DNA of 64,000 bases from Mesostigma viride (lineage: Eukaryota; Streptophyta; Mesostigmatophyceae; Mesostigmatales; Mesostigmataceae), in contig RPFO01000131.1 of the NCBI GenBank assembly GCA_009746045.1, positions 1,284,966 through 1,348,965 of the forward strand, given 5' to 3'. The notes under the pieces are model-generated. The model did not search any database. It had not been told where the DNA came from and was given only the letters and a program-made list of their open reading frames with translations. The position numbers and the translations under genes were made by a program. Positions 1 to 9,245 of the stretch are shown here, in pieces (the first letter of the stretch is position 1; the number at the start of each line of letters is the position of its first letter).

Positions 1-256
1 TTGTTCATTGCTCAGCACAGGGACTCCCTGCGTTACGCTCAGCGCCGGGGGGGCGCATACATGGCTCGCCAGCTGCGGTTTAGGCCAGGGCAGTATGTTT
101 TCCTGCGCACTCAGCTGAAGCACACTTTGGATGTGGAGGCGGGGCCCACCATTTTGCGCATTGTGGCTATCAAACCATCGGGAGTGGCAATTTTGGAGGG
201 CGCCGACGGGAGCCGTACGACAGACAACCTCAGCAATCTCAGTCCCTGCTCACTGC
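1..256 (+). pseudogene. LTR retrotransposon polyprotein, C-terminal tail (5' part off-window)
   Basis: The frame is open from the window edge to 256. It encodes a basic region followed by a small beta-rich stretch (FRPGQYVFLRTQ, TLDVEAGPTILRIVAIKPSG, ILEGADG). I recognise this as the segment that follows the integrase in algal Ty3/gypsy-like polyproteins; that is recall of the family, not an alignment. The protease, reverse transcriptase and integrase would lie to the left of the window. The frame is broken at 257 by a hAT insertion and meets a stop two codons later. The natural continuation resumes after 1958 with Leu-Pro-Asn-Leu-Val-His, which looks like the same protein. It is therefore a broken copy. 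The strand and the join to the PHD finger region are well supported; the exact superfamily is less certain. Confidence 0.6.
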
Positions 257-1950
257 CAGTGTGAGCCAGTACGGCAATACGGCAATACGGCAAAACCTCG
301 GCGTATTGCGTATTGCCGTATTATACGCGTATTATACGCGTATTATACGCCAAAAAAAAAAAAGTGGTTTTTTGACCGGAAAAGTGGATTTTCAATTAGG
401 ATAAAATATTCTAAGGTGTTTATCCCATGGGCGTGCCTCTCAAAAACTCTAGCTAATGTCTCAATCTTGATGAAAAACAATACAATGCACGTAGAGGTCG
501 CCGGTAGCCGTTTGACACTCACTTGGTTGTCTCATCAATTGTATGAAGTGTAATTAATTAATTAATTAGTTAATTATCACGTGACTGCGTCACGTGGGTG
601 CCAATACAAAGTAGAGGAACCTTCAACCCCTGTACACAATGAGAGGGAGGGAGGGCGCCCTAGCTTCTCTCACTGCCACCGCCCACCAGTCGGTGGGCAG
701 GCCACATCGAGCGCTCTATCCACATCACGGGGCCGGGGCGCATCACTGTGGGACAACCATTATTAACGATACCAGAGGTAGGCTGAAGCATAGCTGATGC
801 TGTACAAGAAAGGTGAAGTGGGCTCAACGGGCGTCTGCTAAGGCATAAGCAAATGGCCACGCTGAGCCATGGCTGGGCTAATGTGATTGCGTTCATGCCA
901 CTCTAAACCGTTGGGGCTACTCTAAGCCGTTGGGGCTAGATCAGTATACTATGCTCGAGAAATACATGGCAAGTCATGCTATAATGTAAAAGCTATGTCG
1001 ATTGCCCTCTTCTAGACAGCTGGCTAGAATCTATTCTGGGGGAGCCCTAGGGGGTGTCGACAGTTTGTTGTTTACATAAAGGTCATGAAGTGTGATACTC
1101 ATCCACTGCATGGTATATAGATTGCTAATTGAACTAATTCCTTATTACAACCATGAACTTATTGATAGGTATACGATTCGACCCAAAACCTTGATACAGT
1201 ATGCAATAAAACGTGAACAGGATAGCACATACCAGATCAAAACCGCAGATTAATTACCTTCCTTGCTGGAGCTAGCCGGATGCCCACCTCATCGATGTAG
1301 CTGCGAGCCGCTTTCCTGGCCGTCGTCGCCAATAAAACATGTCAGCAATATATTTTACACATCTATCCGCGTACAAACGTATCGACTTATTTCCCGCCTA
1401 GTAACAGTTAGCACATGCACGGCGACCGACCTGGTCGCTGATCAAACGAGGTTGCTGCACCGAGCATAGGGTCGAGACATATCTGCGCACACCCAGGCGT
1501 TGCCTGCCAATGATATACGCTGTTTAGGACCTATGGATCATGCCTGCAAAATTGCAGTTCAAAATGTCAAGCCATGCTCCCATACCAGTCAGATTTCTGC
1601 ACCTCCATGGCCGCGGAGGTCAACTATCATATTTATGCAAGTCGGTCTCGTTTTGCCATCGTTTACCAACGCCGTCAACTGGCAGAGATGACAAGCGGGA
1701 CCAACCGTAGGCCCGTACTCCCCAAGTACGGTTCAGGCTGCGTACCTGCCTAGGTCAGCAACGCCAAAACTAGCTCTGGCGCCAAATTCCGGAGCCGGGC
1801 GCCGTATAATACGCGAAAAATACGTATTATGCGCCGTATTGGCGTTGAGAATGCAATACGCCGTATTTCTAGTACGTTAGTACGCCAAACCCCGCCGTAT
1901 TGTATAATACGGCGTATTTACCGTATTATACGGCGTATTGGCGTTCACTG
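257..1950. mobile_element. Non-autonomous hAT-like transposon inside the retrotransposon
   Basis: The element is 1694 bp. It begins CAGTGTGAGCCAGTACGG and ends GGCGTTCACTG, giving imperfect terminal inverted repeats that start with the CAGTG typical of hAT elements. It is flanked by a perfect 8-bp target duplication CTCACTGC at 249-256 and 1951-1958, the length expected for hAT. Both ends are rich in TACGGC/GCCGTA subterminal repeats (about 269-350 and 1800-1945). I see no transposase in either strand, so it should depend on a partner. It splits the pol tail from the PHD finger. The interior contains a run of TTAA repeats near 552-570 and no supported gene. Confidence 0.75.
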
Positions 1951-1958
1951 CTCACTGC

Positions 1959-2232
1959 CCAATTTGGTCCACGACCTCCAACCGCACACATCTCGCCGAG
2001 TCAAGGACGCCCGGCCCAGTGTCAGGTTTGTCACCGGGTCGATCAGGCGGAGTCCATGTTATTGTGTGATCAGTGTAACTGTGGTTGGCACATGCAGTGC
2101 TTGCAGCCCGTGGTCACCAGCATTCCGGAGGGGGATTGGTTTTGTCCAGTGTGCACCGCTGCGCAGTTTACCTCCCGCAGCTTGACTGCGGTCACCGCTG
2201 CCCTTGTCTTGGTACGATCGCTGTCTTCGTGA
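1959..2232 (+). pseudogene. Retrotransposon polyprotein end with PHD-type zinc finger
   Basis: From about 2020 the plus strand encodes a complete PHD-like finger: C-x2-C (CQVC), then CDQC, a central W-H-x2-C (GWHMQC) and a final CPVC, with the usual EGDWFCP ending. This is the Cys4-His-Cys3 pattern. PHD fingers at the polyprotein C-terminus are known from several algal retrotransposons and may read histone tails during targeting; for this copy that role is inference. The first bases after the hAT site continue the upstream pol frame (Leu-Pro-Asn-Leu-Val-His-Asp), but the PHD lies in a different frame, so at least one further frameshift sits between about 1975 and 2020. The stop is TGA at 2230-2232, just before a polypurine tract. 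Confidence 0.65.
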
Positions 2233-2249
2233 TGGGGCCGGTCGCCAGC

Positions 2250-3672
2250 GAGGGGGGGAATCATGGGACAGGTCCTCGCCCACCCCACAGGGCAGGCACA
2301 TCAGCTCAGCTCATTTGGGTTTTACCAAATTAAGCTGAGTGGCCAGCCGCCATGGTGGCGCCGGAGATTGTGGCACGCACTGAGACGCGACAGCTGTCAC
2401 GGACGCGAGCTATGTCATCCGGGCGCCCACTATGCACAAGACCGGTGACGTGCGCAAGGAATGTGTTTTCTACGCATTTTCGACAAAGGCTAGTGACCGG
2501 GGGGGGACACTAGCACTTGCAGCATAAGAGCGGACGAAAGTGTACGTGCACGCGCGCCGGGCCAGGCACAGCTGGGCGCGCAGCACTGACTTGAGCGGAC
2601 GGCAGCACAAGTGTGCAGCGTCGAGAGGATCATACGCGTGTTAGTGGACAGCTGGAGCTGAAGCTGGACTGCTGGACTTCAACAGCGCCGAGGCTATTGA
2701 CAGGCCAGGTGTCTTTGTGGTGTAGAATAGCGGGTCAACGTTATGAGGACTGGACAGAAAATGGAAAAGGACAATTTGCGGTGCGGAGCCAGATCGCTGG
2801 AATGAATGCGAAATCGCTGGCAGCCCTACAAAGGGATTTCTTCTAGAAAGGAACGATTAGACGCAATGTTTGCTGGGCCACTCACACGCAAGGTGTGAGC
2901 GTGCAGATTGTCTGAAGGATATTATGCTTCGACCTTGCTGGACGTGACTCAATGTCGGACATTCCCAGGGACAGAAATGCCGGAGCCTCTAGGAGATGAG
3001 ATCGGCAACAGGGTAGCAATTTAGATTTGTCGGGATGCCTTCCTGCTTTTGTTGGCATGTGTGGTAGAAAGCCAGGACGGCAACTGGAATGCGGTTTCTA
3101 TTCGCATGGTTCAGGCAGCAAGATAGTTTTGGCATTCCTGGCTGGACTGACAAGTGTGGCGTGTGTCATGCGTGTGGCATGACGAATGGTTTGGTTCATA
3201 GTCGAAGAGGACTCTCACGCAGCGTGTAGTCTCTTCGAGTCTCTCGTTAGTGGCCTTCGTGTTTCTCCCTTTCCTTGGGAGCAAGGCCGGTAGCATGTCA
3301 TGGAGCGCTGCCTAACTGCGGGCTCGTGAGCATGGAGTGCATCGATATTGAGACTATCAACGTGTTGTAATTGTATTAACTTTCTCAATAAACTCCGCAT
3401 GTGCGGCTTCATCATCAGACTGTGCAAAGTGTGTGTTTTGAAAGCATTATTCTATAGCAGGGGAGGCAATAAGGTGGTTATCAGGCACGAGGGACAGTTC
3501 CTTGTCCTCGGCTGAGAGCCCTCCTTTCTTTAATCATGGGACAGGTCCTCGCCCACCCCACAGGGCATGCAGTTAAGGCAGGCACATCAGCTCAGCTCAT
3601 TTGGGTTTTACCAAATTAAGCTGAGTGGCCAGCCGCCATGGTGGCGCCGGAGATTGTGGCACGCAGACGCGA
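2250..3672 (+). mobile_element. Polypurine tract and LTR-like direct repeats of the retrotransposon
   Basis: A purine run (GAGGGGGGGAA, 2250-2260) follows the polyprotein stop, as expected for a polypurine tract at the edge of a 3' LTR. The sequence starting AATCATGGGACAGGTCC at 2259-2390 recurs in direct orientation at 3532-3672, with a short extra segment in the second copy. The stretch between (2391-3531) has no convincing gene. It contains CAATAAA near 3389, which could be LTR polyadenylation sequence. I read 2259 onward as LTR, but the right end and the reason for two adjacent starts (tandem LTRs or a second truncated copy) are not resolved. Confidence 0.45.
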
Positions 3673-3673
3673 C

Positions 3674-3797
3674 ACATTTCCATCTCCATTCATATTCATC
3701 ATCCTGAACGACTCGAAAACGTGGACAAGATAGCGGCAGGCTCGAGCTACCATGGTCCAGATTCTCCCGATTTCTGGCCTGCACTGGTTGTCTCCTT
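3674..3797. repeat. Dispersed repeat, copy 1 (second copy near 49083-49205)
   Basis: About 120 bp beginning ACATTTCCATCTCCATTCAT is closely matched at 49083-49205 inside a CEP95 intron. It includes the shared block GGCTCGAGCTACCATGGTCC. It abuts the second LTR-like repeat, so it may be part of a transposable element. Nothing coding is evident. The following ~200 bp (3798-4005) holds only TTAA-rich sequence. Confidence 0.55.
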
Positions 3798-4005
3798 GAT
3801 AATAATCTTCCACACCATGCCAGGCCTTTTAGGTATGATCCATCATGGTGGTGCAGGTGCGCCTTGTGCACGCAGAGTAGGTGGCAGTTTACATCCCCCC
3901 ACCTGCAGGCTCAGAATGTATTACAAACCATATGCCCCCTCTCAGGGCTATGTGTGAGCTCCCAAAGGAGTTATGTTCTCAATTAATTAATTAATTATTT
4001 AATTA

Positions 4006-4206
4006 ATGCCAGCAAACAGGCCAAACTGGCCAGCAAAAAGGCCAGCAAAAAGGCCAGCAAAGAGGCCAGCAAAGAGGCCAGCAAAGAGGCCAGCAAAGAG
4101 GCCAGCAAACAGGCCAGCAAACAGGCCAGCAAACAGGCCAGCAAACAGGCCAGCAAACAGGCCAGCAAACAGGCCAGCAAACAGGCCAGCAAACAGGCCA
4201 GCATAC
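4006..4206. repeat. 12-bp minisatellite
   Basis: About 16 tandem copies of GCCAGCAAACAG, with variants carrying AAAAAG or AAAGAG at the 3' end of the unit. The variants are grouped in blocks, which suggests recent slippage or unequal exchange. The unit is a multiple of three and stop-free in several frames on both strands, which explains the repetitive open frames. I see no sign that they are genes. From 4207 to 4892 nothing recognisable was seen. Confidence 0.9.
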
Positions 4207-4892
4207 GGCCATCGCCCCCCTAAAGCCCCCGTCCTTAGAGCTCGCAGGGACGGAGCAAATGCAGGCATAAAAAATGTGGAAAAGAGTCCCGGGATCCCCT
4301 GGGTCCTTTCACCGCTTCCATGCAGCGGTCAACCCATCTGCACTCAGCGACAGAGGGGCCACAGGGACCGAGTTACCACAGGCAAAGCTCTCCCTTGTCC
4401 CCTCCCAGTGCCCCTGCCTCCCTGTCTCTTTCCAGGGGGGCAGTCTCTGTGTCCCCTCCCACAAGCAGTCCCGTTGATCTTATGTGCCACGGTAGACGTA
4501 TCCAGCGCAGCGATCCACGTCCAGGATGGCTTGTCTCAATCAACGCGCCCTACAACACCGGCCAACAGGTCGCATGGCCGCGGTGCATGGCTGTGGTTGT
4601 CTCCCGTACAAAGGCTGTACATGAGACGACCCATGTAATGTAACAGCGCGTGTACGTCGCGTTATGCGCACGCACGGGACGCAGCAGTGCATGTGTGTGC
4701 CATCATTCCATCCGCCTCCGCGGCCCAATCCCTCGCAACATGACGCAGCGATGCATGGCTACTGCTTCGCACGGCAACCACCTATCGGCGGATGCCACCT
4801 CGCATGACACAATAGGCAAGGATGTCGTCTCACACCAATGTGCAGCTGTGCTGCATCTATGCCATCTCCCACGATGCCGCAGCGCAAAAGCG

Positions 4893-5101
4893 CCAGCTCA
4901 CATCACGACGCAGCGGTGCATCTACGCCACCTCACATCAACGCCAGCTCACACGACGCAGCGGTGCATCTACGCCACCTCACATCGACACCAGCTCACAC
5001 GACGCAGCGGTGCATCTACGCCACCTCACATCGACACCAGCTCACACGACGCAGCGCATCTGTGCCACCTCAGATAGGTGCCACCTCAGACGACGCAGCG
5101 G
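4893..5101. repeat. ~47-bp tandem repeat overlapping the glycosyltransferase stop codon
   Basis: Four units or part-units of about 47 bp, each containing CACGACGCAGCGGTGCATCT on the plus strand. The left end of the minus-strand glycosyltransferase gene falls inside the array. Its last codons (Arg-Cys-Val-Val-stop, 5086-5100) are the repeat sequence itself, and similar segments recur downstream of the stop. Compare the splice-junction repeats in the larger genes. Confidence 0.85.
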
Positions 5102-6018
5102 TTGTATGTTGTGATCCGAATGCGCCCGTTGTGCCGCTGTATGATGTCGCGGTGAAACGCCACGTGCTCACAGTCCATCTCGCCGTTGGGATCCTGGCCG
5201 CTGTACTTGGTGCCCTCAAACGTGCTCATCTTGTACATCGTCAGCATCATGAACGCAGACTCGATCGGGGCCAGCTCGTCGGGCGGCAGCGACCCCAGCC
5301 AGGCGTCCATGTCGTGCGAGTTGTGGATTGTGTTGTGCATCGCCTGCCCACTCCAGTGGTTGTACGGCATGTGATCCTTGTCGCGGAACGCCCACAGGTC
5401 CCAGTAGGGGACATTGTTGAAGGAGACGACGTCCCATTCGTCCGAGCGGGACAGGAGGCGCTTGAAGGCCGGGATGTTGAAGGATTGAGGGCACGCGCCA
5501 TCCAGGTCCGCCACGATGACGAAATCATATGATTCGTTGAAATGGGAGTATATGTATTGGATGAGCATGTTGCGTGCCCGGGCGATCACATCCGTTCGCG
5601 AGCCGAGCCGAACGACGTTGTCTTGGTAGAGGAACGTGGAGTGGCGCGTCTTCGCAAGTTCCTGCTTGAAGGCTTCCCGGCTATCGGGCGGCGAGTTGTT
5701 TTCGTAGACAACAATATGGTAATCCTCGAAGGCTTCGCCCAGTTGGATCAGCTGCGGTATCAACGTTCGAGTCATCTCAGGCGGGACGTCTTTGGCAATG
5801 CCCGAAATTATCACCCTTTCTCGCAACGGCCCCCGTGAGTTGTCATGCAAGGATTGAGGGGTCACCGGGCTTTCCGCCTCGACCGGAGGATCGCGGGAGT
5901 AATCCTGACTTTCGCGTCGTCTAGACAGGTGCGAACTCAGCATATATCCCCGGTTGGCTTCCACAGCCAGCGCGATAAATTGAAAAAGCACAAACCACGT
6001 CATCCTCCTTGACCTCAT
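5086..6018 (-). CDS. Putative GT-A-type glycosyltransferase, single exon, secretory pathway
   Basis: This encodes 310 residues without an intron. Met1 or Met6 could start it; Met6 gives a hydrophobic leader (MTWFVLFQFIALAVEA) typical of a signal peptide or signal anchor, so the enzyme probably enters the ER/Golgi. The catalytic part looks like a GT-A fold. Residues 69-107 (VIISGIAKDV ... HIVVYENNSPPDS) fit the first beta strands, RARN at 147-150 a nucleotide-sugar contact, and VADLDGA around 169-175 supplies a DxD-type metal motif (DLD, 171-173). Later motifs include WDVVSFNNVPYWDLWAFRD. Similar layouts occur in poorly characterised eukaryotic and giant-virus glycosyltransferases; donor and acceptor are unknown. 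The C-terminus ends inside a tandem repeat, so the last residues may not be ancestral. The lack of introns contrasts with the other genes here. Confidence 0.6.
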   Translation of the reverse strand: MRSRRMTWFVLFQFIALAVEANRGYMLSSHLSRRRESQDYSRDPPVEAESPVTPQSLHDNSRGPLRERVIISGIAKDVPPEMTRTLIPQLIQLGEAFEDYHIVVYENNSPPDSREAFKQELAKTRHSTFLYQDNVVRLGSRTDVIARARNMLIQYIYSHFNESYDFVIVADLDGACPQSFNIPAFKRLLSRSDEWDVVSFNNVPYWDLWAFRDKDHMPYNHWSGQAMHNTIHNSHDMDAWLGSLPPDELAPIESAFMMLTMYKMSTFEGTKYSGQDPNGEMDCEHVAFHRDIIQRHNGRIRITTYNRCVV

Positions 6019-6771
6019 GGCGCCAAGCTTACCGACAACACCACCGACAAACCAATAAGCTTCTCAGTCCTACTCTCAGTATCTCTCTTCAGCATAGCTA
6101 AAAAAACTAGCCTTCCATTCAACGGTGAATGGCGGCGTCACAAGCACCCCTCCCCTTGCTACTTCCGCTCCACGACAGGTGACCACGGCCTGGAAAGCGG
6201 GGCCGGTCAGACCAGAACATACATGACCTTGCGCTCTCGACGTCTATGCAAGGCGTCCTGCTGCTCCTCTTCTGCCCACGTTATAGAGCAGTCAAACATG
6301 CGAACGGCATGAACACAGCGTGCATGATGAACACTGAGTGCATAGGTGGCAGTGCTTGGCGCGCTCCTGCGCGATGGAGCAGCGGCTGCAGCGCACGTTA
6401 AGCTTGTATACGACGATTACTTAGAGCCTTTCCAAATAATAATTAGCGGTGAATTGATCGGGACCTCCTTTCCACAACCAGATCCGACTGAATCAGGACC
6501 CTTAAGGCTCTAACTCCCCGGAACTGACGAATGTGGAAAGGGCCTTACTCATGAAGATGAATGATGATCATTACCGCTTCAAGTTTCGATCGACGCCTTG
6601 ACTTGGGCGTCGCAACTTAAAGCGGTGACGCAACCAGGGTTGGGCGTAAAGGGTTTACGTTACGTGAACCACGTAATTTAATTGGACCTAATTAAGTGTG
6701 TTTTACGTTACGCTCTACGTGGCAAAAAATGGCACGGACACACAGCTTGCAGTCATGCATGCCTTTTATCA
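6019..6771. other. Upstream region of the glycosyltransferase, no gene seen
   Basis: About 750 bp that would hold the minus-strand promoter and 5' UTR of the glycosyltransferase. I see no TATA box or other motif that I would defend, and no coding region. The right half becomes AT-rich as it enters the transposon cluster. Confidence 0.4.
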
Positions 6772-6899
6772 GGCGGAGCCAATTTTGATTTTCGGAAGAA
6801 CCGTTAGGTTCGCCAGAATTGGCGAAGCTTATAAGGCCGTACACGTGAGAAAACATAGGAATAGGGGATGAAAATCCGTCAATCCATCCATCCATCCAT
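6772..6899 (-). mobile_element. Partial MITE copy, reversed
   Basis: This is the reverse complement of the right half of the MITE at 7275-7475. It starts with the terminal repeat GGCGGAGCCAATTTT, interrupted by a few extra bases, then runs through the shared internal block (AATTGGCGAAGCTTATAAGG) to the CCAT microsatellite near 6885-6900. The other half is missing. Confidence 0.7.
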
Positions 6900-7062
6900 A
6901 TAATAGTCTCAAAAAAACAAAATATATCAAGTAACGTGCGTGTTTGCAACTTGCCCGTTGAAACTCTACGGCGGAGCCAATTTTCGGAAGACCCTCACCC
7001 TTATGCTTGCAAATTCGGGACAAATTCGGTGGATGGATGGATTGTCGGATTTTCATCCCCTA

Positions 7063-7777
7063 CACCGTCCGCATTGGAAGTTCTAACTAAATAATTAGCT
7101 TCTGGAAAATGTTCTGGCTGAAAACCATAAAAAAAACAAAAGAAAATTAATTAATTAACTCCGGGGGCTGAGGACTGGACTCAACAAACAAACAAACAAA
7201 ATTAATTAATTAACTCATGTGGGCTCTGGGTATCAAGTAACGTGCGTTTTGCAACTTGCCCGTTGAAACTCTACGGCGGAGCCAATTTTCGGAAGAACCT
7301 CACCCTTATGCTTGCAAATTCGGGACAAATTCGGTGGATGTATGTATGGATGTATGTATGTATGGATGGATTGACGGATTTTCATCCCCTATTCCTATGT
7401 TTTCTCACGTGTACGGCCTTATAAGCTTCGCCAATTCTGGCGAACCTGACGGTTCTTCCGAAAATTGGCTCCGCCTGATCACTGACCTCACACTGACTCT
7501 AGCCTATGGCCGCCGAAGGGGGGCCGCCGGGCCGGATTGCCGGCCGAATTGGGGGCGGCGTGTACGATATCTACCAAACAAACAAAAGAAATTTATTAAT
7601 TAAATAAGTACCCATGTGCCTTGAACGGCTGTAGGACAAACAAACAAACAAAAGGTTTTAATTAAATAATAAAAACCCGGGACTCTGACTGGCTCCCCAA
7701 CAAACAATCCAGGGTTATTCGTAATGCAAATACGGCAAAAATTGACCCATAATAACAAACTTCCAATGCGGACGGTG
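7063..7777. mobile_element. TA-flanked inverted-repeat transposon
   Basis: The element is 715 bp with perfect 20-bp terminal inverted repeats (CACCGTCCGCATTGGAAGTT at the left, its complement at 7758-7777). It is flanked by TA at 7061-7062 and 7778-7779. A TA duplication is typical of the Tc1/mariner group and related MITEs. It has no transposase. It carries a complete copy of another MITE (7275-7475), several TTAA runs and CAAA repeats. It sits within the left target duplication of the adjacent hAT element, so it arrived after that element. Confidence 0.8.
7275..7475 (+). mobile_element. Intact 201-bp MITE
   Basis: 25-bp inverted repeats (GGCGGAGCCAATTTTCGG... at the left and the complement at the right) bound 201 bp. 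The centre has a TATG/GATG microsatellite (7337-7375). Related copies are at 6772-6899, 6970-8997 (split) and 9131-9245 (reverse half). No coding capacity is evident. Superfamily unassigned, as no clear target duplication is visible. Confidence 0.75.
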
Positions 7778-7783
7778 TATTCC

Positions 7784-8909
7784 TAGGGCTGGGACATCCA
7801 CTACAATACGGTTCGTAGGAGACGCGAAATGAGTGAGAATGTTACCCGAGCGGTAACGAGGATTCGCACCGTTGATTTTAACATATGTTTCTTTTTTTGC
7901 GCCATTTGGCGAGCATCGACTGGAGCCTGAACCTAGCGGGGGGAATCGTGCGGGGGAATCTTGCGGGGGAATCTTGCGGGGAAAAATTCCGAACGTGAAT
8001 TTAGCGAAGTCCTACTACATTTTGCTTGGTACACGGTACTACAGTTTCGTCACTGAAAATTTTCTGTAGTTGCGTTGGTGTTTCGTACGTTCCGCTGAAA
8101 TTTTCGTGTTCAGTGCCCAGATCACAATTTGATCCGGGCGCAAAATGATTGGCTGTACGGTACGAACCAAAAACGAATTTTTAGTATCTAAGTTCCGCAG
8201 CGCTTGCTGAATTTGCCCCGGAAGCCCGGGGGCACTTTCCCCGCTGAAAAAGGTGTCCGCGGAAGCGTATTGTAGTGTCCGCCGCATACCGCACACGAAC
8301 ATGTTCGGGCGAATACCGAACATGTGCGGTGTTCGGGTCGCCTAAAATGTTCGGCCGAACATGTGCTGTTCGGGTTCGGGTCGCCCTGGAAACTTACCGA
8401 ACATGTTCGTGTCCGTGTTCGGGTCACCCTGGGAACCGGGCGAACATGTTCGCCTTTGACCCGGTACCGAACATTTACATACTTTTCGGTTGTTGTTATT
8501 GTTTTCAGCCGAATTTTTCAGTACCAAACCGCAGAACTTTTCACTTATCATTCATTTCAGTACCAGCCAATGAACAAGATAACAAAGTACGAAGGTTTAT
8601 TTCTATCGGTTTCAGTAGTTCAGAAGACAGCTAGCATTTTGCTTTCTTTTGTGACAGTTAAATTGTCCTCGATGGTGTCCGTATCCTACTTACAAGTGTA
8701 TCGTTATGAATTGTTCGTGTTCGGTAAAATGTTCGGGTAATGTTCGGGTTCGGGTTCGGGTCACCTTAAACCTGTACCGAACATGTTCGTGTTCGTGTTC
8801 GGGTCACCTGGGAATGTACCGAACATGTTCGGTATTCGGGTTCGGGTACTCTCCCCAGGTGTTCGTGTTCGTGTTCGGGTCGCGAAATGACCCGGATGTC
8901 CCAGCCCTA
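7784..8909. mobile_element. Non-autonomous hAT-like transposon with GAACATGTTC subterminal repeats
   Basis: The element is 1126 bp with perfect 16-bp inverted repeats: TAGGGCTGGGACATCC at 7784-7799 and its complement at 8894-8909. That sequence resembles hAT ends. The right target copy is CCTATTCC (8910-8917). The left copy is the same 8 bp split by the TA element: CC at 7059-7060 and TTCC at 7780-7783, with TA on both sides of the insertion. Two clusters (about 8288-8470 and 8706-8885) hold many copies of the palindrome GAACATGTTC and of GTTCGGGTC, probably transposase-binding repeats. No transposase frame was seen. Confidence 0.8.
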
Positions 8910-9130
8910 CCTATTCCTATGTTTTCTCACGTGTACGGCCTTATAAGCTTCGCCAATTCTGGCGAACCTAACGGTTCTTCCGAAAATTGGCTCCGCCAGA
9001 TAAAGAAAATATGATAAATATTTAAACGAAAGCAAAATGAAAAAAAGTAAAAACGTTAGCCGCCGACAATCTGGAGCGTCCGATGATGGATCCAACGGAC
9101 GCGATAAACCCGCTAAGTTAGCGGCTCGTA

Positions 9131-9245
9131 CATCCATCCACCGAATTTGTCCCGAATTTGCAAGCATAAGGGTGAGGTTCTTCCGAAAATTGGCTCCGCC
9201 GTAGAGTTTCAACGGGCAAGTTGCAAACACGCACGTTACTTGATA
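9131..9245 (-). mobile_element. MITE half-copy with its 45-bp flank, reversed
   Basis: Reverse complement of the left half of the MITE plus the adjoining 45-bp block (containing AACGTGCGTGTTTGCAACTT on the complement). It faces the split MITE at 6970-8997. The 130 bp between (8998-9130) is AT-rich and unassigned. Confidence 0.65.

Larger units (their letters stand above)
6970..8997 (+). mobile_element. MITE split by two later transposon insertions
   Basis: The left part is 6970-7060 and the right part 8910-8997. Ends are the 25-bp inverted repeats starting GGCGGAGCCAATTTTCGG and ending CCGAAAATTGGCTCCGCC. Joined, the parts match the intact copy at 7275-7475. The break lies in TCATCCCC/TATTCC. 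The inserted DNA is a TA-flanked element (7063-7777) and a hAT element (7784-8909). The 45 bp to the left (6926-6969) is repeated beside every copy, so the true element may be longer. Confidence 0.8.
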
